Source: Plakobranchus ocellatus (lineage: Eukaryota > Mollusca > Gastropoda > Plakobranchidae). From it: a stretch of 26,267 nt of DNA. The stretch is from the NCBI GenBank assembly GCA_019648995.1, contig BLXT01000744.1, forward strand, positions 972,840 to 999,106, given 5' to 3'. The notes beneath the pieces were generated by a model. It worked only from the letters and a program-made list of their open reading frames with translations, was not told where the DNA came from and searched no databases. A program made the translations under genes and the position numbers. The stretch's first letter is position 1. Every line of letters starts with the position of its first letter. Positions 1 through 10,500 of the stretch are shown one piece after another.

Positions 1-780
1 TATTAGAGTCAAGGGCATGGACAACCATGGAACTGCAAGACACATGTAGGAAAGCAATAAGCCGGGAAAGGCCACGGTTTGACGTTTGTTAAGTTCCGTG
101 AGGATCTTAGCTGTCTACAATATGTGGTTGCTCTCTTCAGACAAGGATTGTAGGGTCTCTAAGAAAACTCAGAGGCGAGGAAAGCAAGCAAAGACCAATC
201 ATCTCACAAGCAAAAAAAATTCAGGGCCGTACTTTTGGTTTCTCTAATCTCCTCCGGGGTATGGGATTTAGTTCACTTAATATAGTTCTACAATAACTTT
301 TTTATAAAAACCAATATGCTTTTTTATGCGAACCATCTTTTATAAGAACTAATAATATGATTTTTTATGCGAACCATCTTTTATAAGACCTAATTTGATT
401 TTTTTATGCGTACCACGGCTTCAACGACAAAGCTTGACACGATTCAAATCCAAAGAAACTATAAACAACTCTATAAAACGCTTCAAGTGGATTCCTAACC
501 AGTTCAGATAAGTGGGTGAGCGTTAAGTGGCAAACCTTTCTTTAATGGTCCCGTCTCATTAGAAATTATAAATACGTTAAGACAGATCTAAACATTGTCC
601 TTCTTTCAATGGAAGCATAGTGAAACTTGACGTCGCTATGAATAAAAATTGACTACAACAGTGTTAAACTTTAAGTATCTTCCAAAACTAGAGGAAACTG
701 ATCAATTAAGAAAAAACCTTGTAATGTGTCTGGAAAAAAGAAAAGGTTAAGTGGCCTTTACTATTTACCTATGTAGAATT
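1..780. other. Left edge, no gene identified
   Basis: Positions 1-230 have a more balanced base composition than the rest of the flank and could be part of an old repeat or of a neighbouring gene. No open frame or motif supports a call. The 40-bp tandem repeat lies inside this stretch, and 417-780 shows nothing further. Confidence 0.4.
297..416. repeat. Three-copy tandem repeat, unit about 40 bp
   Basis: Copies at 297-336, 337-377 and 378-416 share the pattern CTTTTATAAG, then an AT-rich centre, then TTTTTTATGCGAACCAT. The last copy ends in GTACCAC, and the units are 40, 41 and 39 bp. It is downstream of the PKD1 gene and its function is unknown. Confidence 0.85.
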
Positions 781-849
781 TTCATAAGGATGGTAATAAT
801 GGCAGTATTGCTACTCTGCTACAACTGCAACGACTTCTGCTACTGCTAG

Positions 850-946
850 TTTTACTACCTACTACTACCACTACCACTACTACTACCGCTACCGCTACCG
901 CTGCCGCTACGACTACCACTACCACTACCACTACCACTATCACTAT

Positions 947-990
<44 letters not shown>

Positions 991-1028
991 TTACTACCAC
1001 TATCACTACCGCTACTACTATTACTATT

Positions 1029-1102
<74 letters not shown>

Positions 1103-1109
1103 TGATGAT
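850..1109. repeat. Compound trinucleotide microsatellite (ACT/ACC)n-(AAT)n-(GAT)n
   Basis: About 170 bp of interrupted ACT/ACC/GCT units is followed by an almost pure AAT array (about 1030-1100) and three GAT units. A long antisense open frame across it is only a poly-Val artefact of the repeat. Confidence 0.97.
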
Positions 1110-1329
1110 ACTTTTTTTTTTAAACCTGTTGTTCTAGGCTTTTCAGTAAAAGAATTTATAGAGGTTTCATGTTTGTGCCATTTATGGTTATCCTGTTTGT
1201 GTTTTTAGCTCTTTACACTAATCACAATAATGTGTCAAGTAATCATACCTAAAAGGTATTGCTTGCATTTTTAAGCACTGCAATGGTTAAAAGGGAAAAC
1301 GTCTTGCTCAATACATTCTACCCGTGAAA

Positions 1330-2640
1330 CCCCCCCCCCCTCCAAAAAAAAAAAAATAATAAGTAAACAAAAAGGAGGGTTAAAAAAACCCACATACACA
1401 TTCTCACAAAAAAGCAATTGTATTTTTTTTGTTTTTTTTTAACAATAAGCATTTTTTTTACTTTCATATTTGTTCCTTTTAAGGTACAAAGGTTTTTCTA
1501 AACGTTTGTCTGATTTTGCCAACAAGCCTTTGTTAAAAACCAAAATGAAAAACAAAGACAACATTGCAGTTACTACAAGACATAGCCAGACATTCAGTAT
1601 TAAAGGAGAAGTTAGTATGAACAACATCTCTGCCAGTCTTAGGCAAAACATACCACATTTCAAACTTGAGGACAGAATAAGCATGGTTCACAAAAGCTAA
1701 ATGATCTATACATGCTGTTTGTTAAAAAATACCTTTCGTCAATCAGCAAGACACAGAGAAATCAACAACTGATACAATTATTTGCAATCACTAAATTTCA
1801 ATATACAATGTAATCAAAAAGCTATAACAGTTTTTTCTTTATGTACAGGAAATCATAAGATACAAATCATGTTAATAACACTATTCTACATGATAATGCT
1901 GAAAAAAAAAAAGGCAATCTTATCTCTCAAAAAGGAGGAATAGACAGAGAGAGAGATATATATATAGAGAGAAAGAGAGAGAGATCTATGCAAAAGTCCA
2001 AGAACTAGAGTCATAATTACTATACAGACAGACAATCGAAAACATATGAGGTAAAATAATATATGATGACTTTTGCTCTTACAAAGGCAACATAGCCACT
2101 TTTGATACTGATGTTTGGACGGATTTGAAATCTTGTGGATCACAGGGAAGATGGAAGATCAAAAAAAAAAAAATCACATGGAAGAAATCAACAAAAACAA
2201 AATACTTTTTATTTGTATTCAAAGCCACATCATGGAATGCAACATATGTAAAAATTATCCTGAAACAAACAAAAACAAAACCAAGAAAAAAAAAGCAATC
2301 ACAATGTGTAAAAAATATTTTTAAAAATTCCCTCTTGGAAAGGTTTGCAAAATACAGTGGAACACTTCAAAGCAATAGAAAACACTGAAAGACTAGTATT
2401 GATCTATTCAAAAGAACAATTATTAAATATGCAGCCATAGCAGCAAAGACTGTCAGCAGGGTTTCACTGGAACCTTCAATATTGGGTACATAAACAAGTT
2501 CATAAAATAAAAATATTTATACGAAGGCACTGTTCAAAATTTGTGAGGAAAAAAATGTATTTATCTGTAAAACTTCAATAGATGTTTTACAAATATTCAT
2601 GTGTCATTTTGGCGGCTCTATGAAAGAAATAATCTAACAT
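1330..2640. other. AT-rich intergenic stretch, no gene seen
   Basis: It contains homopolymer C and A runs near 1330-1360, a GA/TA microsatellite at 1943-1985 and many short A runs. Short open frames on both strands have low-complexity, Lys/Asn- or Phe-rich translations and no recognisable motif. It may be downstream flank of PKD1. Confidence 0.6.
1943..1985. repeat. (GA)n/(TA)n microsatellite
   Basis: Short GA runs flank a (TA)5 core. Simple sequence in the 3' flank of the gene. Confidence 0.9.
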
Positions 2641-2658
2641 GCAACTGTAAAGAATAGT

Positions 2659-4247
2659 TTTATTGTACTATATCTACTGCAACTTTCAGAAAAAATTTCA
2701 TTTTATTTGAATTTTCAGCATGAAAATAGCTCTTTGACGACTCTAAAAAAATGAATGCATATACAAACAAATTTAAGGCGTATAATATTTTGATGTTATC
2801 ACAGTTCACAATAAAGGTCATATGTGGAAGAGCAAAATGGTGTAATTATGCTGCTTAATAGTAAAGGAAATGGAAAAAATATATGTCTTTTCTAACAAAA
2901 TAATATGGTATTACTTTTGCAAAATTTTAAGAGGTGAAAAAGGAATGATTTGCTTGCATGTTATCTCTTAAGATGTAATATGAAACAGGCATGCTTTTTC
3001 ATTTCCCTCAGCTGAAGATGAACCTTAAACACAAATTTTTTTTTTTTTAACATGAAAAAAAAATAAAAAGCCAGCAGTAAAAGATATCATTCCTAAATTT
3101 AATAGCTTTTTTTTATTTCAAAGAAAATTTACAATTCATCTCCTTCATTTCTTGCCTTTATTTTTTTTTTGACATTTTAACAAAATTCCTGAGATAAAAA
3201 GTTTAAATCCTCTCCCGCAGCTTTGTGAGAGCATGATACAATAAAACATTAAAAGTAGGAAGAACATCACAGCTTGCAGAAGCATCAATCCATAAAAAAA
3301 ATTCATAAAGACTTCTAGAGAACAGAAAAAAATTTGTCATCCAGTTGTTTTTTATCTATGTATTTTTTTTTTCATTATTGCATGAATTGTAATTAAAACT
3401 TATACAGAGCAAAGACCTAAATGGAAATCAAACGAATGAATTAATACAAGGATTTCAGACCCACAAAAGAAACACCTCTCCTGTGGAAATGATATGGGAA
3501 TGTTAAATTCAAGGAGAAAGAAATGATACGAATTTTTATGAAGCAAATTACAATAACAAGTGAAAAAAGCTTTACTATGAAGACTGGTCAGGTGAGAATG
3601 AGAGATGATCCACCTCAGACCTAAATTTTCGGGCAATTTGATTCTGTATGGGCTAATAACATGATTAGACTTAATATTGTGTAGCTTTTTTGTGCTTCAT
3701 CATTATTATTGTCATAGAGAATAAATTCAAATTTATCTCTGTCAAGTAAACAGTCATCTTTGATGTTTTCCTGTCACTCTTCAGACGACAATAGCATTAG
3801 CAAATATACCAACAACAAGCTTGTCATAGGATTTGTATGGGAGTGCTGAATATAACACAATAACAAAAACCTTCTGTGGCTTGTTGGTTAGAACACTGTG
3901 GCAAAACCTTGCAGCAAATGTTATACATGCAATTTCTCTGAGCTGCAAGGGTGCTTGCCCAAGAAGCTTCCAAAAACTCTGTTTTTCTTGGAGAGTACTG
4001 TCCCTTTTCAGCAAAAAAAAAAACTGATGACATCATTTGCTTGCAAGTTCTCTGTATAAAGAGAAAAATTGTCTCCATTTCAAGGCATTGTGGAGTGTTG
4101 ATGACTGATGCCATTGTAAACAGCAGTTACATGGAAGTTTTCACATCCAGCTATATAAACTTGAACAAAGTTTGGCCTATAGCTGATGGGCTAAAGAAAC
4201 CATGGAGGTAAGCACTGGAAAGACAAAGTCAACTATTGTACGTCTCC
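2659..4247 (-). other. Probable 3' UTR and poly(A) region of PKD1
   Basis: No further coding exon is evident after the stop. Going downstream on the minus strand, AATAAA hexamers occur at 3162-3157, 3117-3112, 2707-2702 and 2664-2659. The first would give a 3' UTR of about 1.1 kb. I cannot tell which is used. The stretch 3780-4247 is less A/T-monotonous than the rest and holds short open frames with no recognisable product. Confidence 0.45.
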
Positions 4248-4575
4248 TCAACGGGCAGTGAAGTTACCAGTGTTGTGTTGCAGACGAGACTTTCTCTCCC
4301 TTTCTGGCACAACATCAGGCACTGTTTTGTAGCCTGCGGCACATCGCTCTCTCCGCGCTATCAGTTCCTGAACTGCATTCTCTGGAATGTTGGTGTCTGT
4401 GTTGCTTACAGTGCTGCTGATAGAGGAGCGCTTATTGCTGAGGGTGCTGCTGTTGCTGCTGTTATAGCTTTCGACAAGGGTGACGCTGTTGAAAGTACTG
4501 CCTGACTCAACATCACTCCTCATAGATCCCGCAGAGCTACGGCTTGTGAAAGTTGTGTTGGCTGACTTACTGCTG
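4248..4575 (-). CDS. PKD1: PKD1 exon X: last coding exon with stop codon
   Basis: A Ser/Thr/Asn-rich sequence (SANTTFTSRSSAGS, NSSNSSTLSNKRSSISS) is followed by a helix (NAVQELIARRERCAAGYK) and a basic end with VPDVVPERERKSR. It finishes NFTAR and a TGA at 4250-4248. The acceptor is a triple GACAG/CAG/CAG, all frame-compatible; the first is annotated. A GTAACT lies just before the stop, so a further intron is possible but not needed. Residues 1680-1683 (VVPE) fit a VxPx pattern. Confidence 0.85.
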
Positions 4576-7500
4576 CTGTCAAAAGGGAGGGTGAGATTTT
4601 AAGAAGATCATAACANNAAAAAAAAAAAAAAAAAAAACCCAAAAAACGAAAAAAAAAAAAAACAAAAAACAAAACAATCGCCAAAAAAAAAAAAAAATTA
4701 AGAGAGTTGAGAATAAGGAAATAAATGAAGGGAAGGAAGAAAAAGATGAGGAGAAATAGGACACAGAGCAGAGAAAAGAAACGTACTGGAGAAAGAGAAG
4801 GCAAAACAGATGAAAAACAAGGACTCACAGGAGGAGAAAGAGTAAGGCAGAAAAAGGACAGGAGAAGGGGCATACAGCAAAGGAGAAGGAATAAGATGGC
4901 AAAAAAGCAAAAATAAAAATCCAAGGGAGAAGAAGAAAGACGTTAAAACGGGCCATTGATGAAAAATGTAAAAGAGATATCATCATCATCATATTCTCCA
5001 TTGTCTTGTCCGAAGCAAGCATTGACAGCCATCATAGTTTTCCATCTCACCCTTTTAAATTCAAAGCTTTTGTAGAGGCATGATCTTAAATCTATATTAT
5101 AATCATCTGTCTGAGATATATACTCTTGAGTCACAAGGAGCAGTGGCTTATCCTCAAATAACCCCTTCACTTGCTATTTTCTTGAAAACAAACATACCAA
5201 GCCTATCAAAATTGTGCTACTTCTTTTTTTTCACTGTAAAGAAAATTACTATTTCAAGCCACTTTACACCATAATGAATCAGAGCTTACTTGTATTTTGT
5301 ATGTGTGTGAATACGAAATCCACATGAGCAAATGTATCACTGCCATTTTCACAAAATATGACAGGCACACATATTAAATAAGCATTGGTCAAATGAAGAG
5401 CAAGATTTCTACATGAAACATTCAGTTCACAACAATTCTTCCTGCCTCTCAAGTACGACAAATGTACCTTTCATTGTAAAAACTGGAGCCTGGGCTGCCT
5501 CGTCTTAATGCTGTCGATGCACTTCCAGCACTGGATGTGGATGCTGGGATGCTGTGACGACGCTTGCCTGCACTGGAGGTAACTGAGAACGACTGTAAGG
5601 CTGTGGACTGGGCATGCTCAGTGAGGCTGCTCTTCCTCCTGTTCTGATGCATAGTTCTGAACTGTGAGAACACAGAACTGGGTGGTCGGCCATAGCTTGG
5701 TTTGCACCTGGACATGATTTCCTGAACATCAGCCACAATATCCCTTGAGTCATCATAGTCGTCATCATCATCATGATTTTCTTTGCTACCGCCATCATGA
5801 GAGAAAGGTAGGTGAAAGGCGCTCTTGGGATTTCGCCGAATGCCTTGGTCACTGAACGGCCTCCAGCTGCCAGCAGGATCATGGCCTAAGGCACTCTGAA
5901 GAACAAAATGGAAAAGAATGTAATTAGATCGTCGCTGGGCTTAAATCACTTACCAATGTAAATGCTTTGTTGTTGCATTAAAAAAAAATCATAATGATGA
6001 ATGGATCCAATTTTCTGCTTCTTAAATCCTCAATCTGGATGAGCTATTTGCTAAAAAGGAAAATCAATAATGTGTCACCCTAAAAGCAACAGGTTGCTGC
6101 AGTGTTCTAGAAAAAGATTTAACATTTACAAGGGATACAGTCATACCTATTAAAAACAATTTCTTTCAAAACTCTGAAATTTTAAACGAATACCCACATC
6201 TCGTGCAAACGTTGAAGGAGGGGTCATAGTGTTTCTCCCTGCAATGACAGTGATTCCCCTGGATCCAGCTTGACCCTTGAACCTAGCAAAAGTGGCCTTG
6301 GGATCCAAGGGTGGTTTTCCCATGATGGGTTTTGTGTTGGAGAATGCTGGCTTGACTTTTCTCTGTGAAGCCCATCTTGCTGGGTGTTTGCCTTTCTTCA
6401 CAGCCTCTTCGATCTGTTTAGTCATGTCATCCTCTCCCTTGTCTAAGTCTTCAACCTGCAAGTAAGGCAATGATGAGAGGAGTCAATGGCATCTCTAAAA
6501 ATTAATCCTTTCATATTTTTATTCAAGCAATCGCAAGAGGTAAATCATGTTCTACAGGCCCTTTTCATTTTCTGCTGGCAAATTCCGACTCTAAAGTATC
6601 AGCTGAAATATATATGTTCCCAAGGTTGAAATGAAGATTGGATTCTCACTGGAAAATTTTCCATTTCCAAATGTTCATTGCCACTGTCCTCATATAATTA
6701 TGGCTAGTACTTGAAAATAAATAACAGCTGCATTGAGTGTACCCCAAAACAGCTCAAACCTACAGCCACAGCTCAAGGCAAGCTCTGGTAAACACACATA
6801 AATAATGGGACAGTGAAATCCAATATTGAAAACTCCTTTGGCAGCCTAAAGACCCCCTGACTTCAATGAAAAGGCATGCTACAAAAAGTATGGACATGTC
6901 ACAAGATAGATCATCTAGATTGGACAAATCTATCCCTCAGGGACAAAGAAGGAAAAAAAGGGTGTGTGTGTGTGTTTGGGGGAGGGAGTTAATGCAGATA
7001 TAGAAAACAGTGGTAAGACCAGTCAGCATAAAACAAAGGTCGGAGCTTGACTGGAATACAGCTCATAGTGGTGAGAGGCATAGGAGCTCAGAGAGTCTCT
7101 AATCCAGGTAGCAGAAAAGAAAAGGCAAACTGAGATCAGTAGAAGATATGAGTATGAAGAGGCATGATAACAAATACCCACAAGAAAGACACTTGCTGAT
7201 GGCAACAGTGGAAAAAAAATCTAGAAGAAATAAAATAAAACTGTCACTTGCTTTGGGCATTTTGCTTTACTTTGTTTGCCATGATAAAACAAAGAAGAAG
7301 AAGAAGAAGCAATCTGTCGCAAAATATATTGCAGAAATGCACCTACCTTCTGCAGAGTCTGTAGTACCTGGTCCCATGTTGGTAACAGGCTTGCCATCAA
7401 GTAATCCATTGACTGCTCAGCCTCATCCATATCCAGGTCGTATCCTGCACCTGCGGAGGCAGCATTCCCTCCACCAGGTACAACAGTTGCAGAAACTGAC

Positions 7501-10500
7501 ACTGTCTCTGAGGCAAGAGAGGACCGGCGGCTCAGACTGGGCTGGCTACTGTGATTGTCCTCCTGATCACGACAAGACTGGCGAGACGACAGATTAGAGC
7601 TTGTGGCGCGGCTTGGCAAGGAAGGCAGCCCCGCAAACTTGACGTGACGAAATGCCTGTGATGAAGATTACATGTGGATTATAATAAGTAAATGGCAAAA
7701 CAGTTAGCTCAATAAAATGATCAAACCAATTCCTCCCCAACACCCTCACTCATTTGATGTTTAAAGTATGGAAACTGCTGAATAATAAACCTGAAGTTTC
7801 TAAACTCTATCACCTTCATTGATCAATGCTATGTGTTCTATTCAAGCATGAATGTTCCATCAAAATTAGACCATTTAGAATAATCTTGTTTGTTTTATAA
7901 TAGAGACTAACTCTTTCTTTCATGATGAAAAGTTTATCACTGCATGTTGTGTATGGGTCAAGATGTGGGTAATCAAAAATAGTATGGGTAAGGGAAAGGA
8001 TAATATAATTCTGTGAAGTTAACATTTTTTACATATATTTCTAACTCCTTGTTATTCAAAAAAAAAAAGTTTTGGAAAAAGTTTTAACCTTAATTTTTTT
8101 CCCAGTTCCTATCTAGGCAGCACTCCTCCGTAAAACTGCATTGAGAAAAATCTCATTTTCAGAACTAGAAATATTTTGTTTTTTTATTCTATATCTAGGT
8201 CTGTACAGAAATAAGTGCCAACAGAAGATTTCATAAAAGCTTGGAAAAACAAAATCTGTTTTTAAAATGGCAGACAAACAAACATTTATAAAACCCATCT
8301 AAATCTACCTCCAGTCAAATCCCACCTAGTATAAAGTATTCAATGCTTTTAAAGGTCTGAAATGGTTTTCTTTTCAAATCTAATTTGAAAAGATGAGCAC
8401 ACTGTGCTGACTAGAATTGTTTGCACTGGCCTAGATTTTCTAGATCTCTGGCTTGTCTGATCTTCCTATGTGTTTTATTAGAGAACTATAAATAGATTTG
8501 GTTCATTAATCTGTTGAAAGGTGAGTGAAATCATCAAAAAGATATTACTCTAATTTTTTCCCCCCTAGCATCATTCCTTATACAGTTTCCTTTTCAGATC
8601 TTAATTTTGATCCATTTATAGCAATTAAAAAGGATTTTTGACAAAGTCTAATATTACTTGGCTATGTCTCATACATTGAAAAACAGTTTAGGACCAGATT
8701 AACTCTTCTTCATGTAAAGAAAAACTCACTGGCTTTGGTTTGTCTATGCCCGCAATCAGCTTGAACCTTTTGATCATGTAGTCCACCATCTCATAATCTC
8801 TTGTGTCCAAGGTTGTTTTGTATGACATCTGCTCCCGTGATCTCCTTAATGACCATGTCAGTACGGCTAGACTCAAGCACAGGGCCAGACCATAGGCAAA
8901 CATCGCGTAGGAGAGGAAGAAAAGATGCGTGAGGACTCGATGAACATCAAACAAAGGCCAGAAATCAGTGCGTCCACCAAGAACACCAAGCAAAGAGCCT
9001 ATGGAAGCTTCCACACTGCGGTAGCTGGCAATGGTTGAGCTGAACAGCTGGTGTACAGAAATTTCAAAGAAAAGAAGAATACTAGTGACAAAAAAATCTC
9101 CTGCACCAGGCTTCTCTAAATGCATTTACATTTTAAAAATTGAGGGCCATGATTCAGTGACCCGTGTACATGAATTGAATCTTTTGTCCACAGTTGCCTG
9201 ATTGAGATACATAATAATATTTTAACACATTTTCAGATGTTGGAAAAATTATTTGGGACTTTTTCAATCTCTTTAAATATTTATTTTTAATGATATCTGC
9301 AATGACATTTTATTATTTTGGTATGTATCCTATTTAGACAATCACTGACAATCAACTCATTTTGTGCAATGAGGCCAAAACTGTCACGATAAAAATGAAT
9401 TGTCTAAAAGAGTATTGAAAAAACAGTACAATTGATATCATCTATCATCATTTTCAAGGCTTACTTATAATCAGAATATTATCTTTCACTTCTCCTCCCT
9501 CTTCTAGTTTTAGCATTATTGTAGCCATTCATTTATTGTTTTATAATAATTACTAAGACTATTACAGTAGTATTCACTTCAATCAAACCAGAATAAGTTC
9601 ATCTACTGTTAAGTAGATCTTGTACATCTGAATCATTTTGAGATACTTTTGTTTCATTTTCAACCACTGTTAAGGCTAATATATTGTTTTTTTCCTTCTG
9701 AATTCGTCCACTGAATTAGCTTTGTTTTTTTAAACAATTATTGCAATGCACCAAAAGATAGATGTAGTCAAGCATAGCTTCGTATTTTCTCAAATCATCT
9801 GTATAATATAAAAGTGAATATGAGCCACTCATCTTATATGTCTCGCCCCCATTTTAGGAGTCTGCTTACCAAATAACCAAACTGTGCGTAGGTTAGAAGC
9901 AAAATCACAAATATCAGCAAGACCCCTACAAGTGGACCACTTGCTGTGGACACTGTCATGTAGAACTTGTACAGAGGTCGACAGAAGCGGATCTGCCGAA
10001 CAACCTAAACAAGAGGAAAACAAAGATAAAAGAAGTAAAATTATGCAATGGAATTAGACATTTGTTGCAAGAGAGAGAGAAAAAAAAAGGTAACAAAATA
10101 AGTTTTCCCATTGATAAAATATAGAAAACATAATACAAGGAGAAGAGCAGAAAATCTTACTTATTTTCATGCCAAAAATGATCCATAACTATGTGATTTG
10201 CTGTGATGGTCTGGCAGACATGAAATTGAGACCAGAAACATTACAATGATTATTCTTTTTCTATTCGTGGACCTCGCTTTTCAATTCAAATCTAGAATTT
10301 TGACATTTATATCTAAAAATAGACTTTAAATATTGATCCCCCGACCCCCCAAACCCACAAATAAAAAGAAAAATTTGAAGACAATGTTGCATACATTTCA
10401 ACAAATTGTTAAGGCTAATCCACTGTTTCAACAATTATTTTTTTCTATTTCTTAAATTACTAACAATAAGTTGTTGGAAAAGGGGAGAGGGGGTTGTGTT

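Noticed and set aside
782..1006. Open frame of 74 codons, almost all Val, on the minus strand
   Set aside because: It is the translation of the ACT/ACC microsatellite.
1439..1700. Overlapping open frames on both strands left of the gene
   Set aside because: No recognisable motif, low complexity, no splice or promoter context. AT-rich flank gives such frames by chance.
3824..4114. 96-codon minus-strand open frame downstream of the stop
   Set aside because: No similarity recognised, and position fits 3' UTR. It could only be coding if a splice before the TGA used the GTAACT at the end of exon X, which is not needed.
4236..4505. Plus-strand open frame over exon X
   Set aside because: Shadow of the real minus-strand exon, whose frame is fixed by the upstream phase and Ser-rich tail composition.
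4520..4924. Minus-strand open frames rich in Phe/Ser
   Set aside because: Translation of the A-rich and purine-rich intronic tract, crossing ambiguous bases.
5505..5882. Longer alternative minus-strand frame through exon W (starting MILLAAGG)
   Set aside because: Out of phase with exon V under either splice choice. The other frame joins V and X correctly and contains kinase consensus sites.
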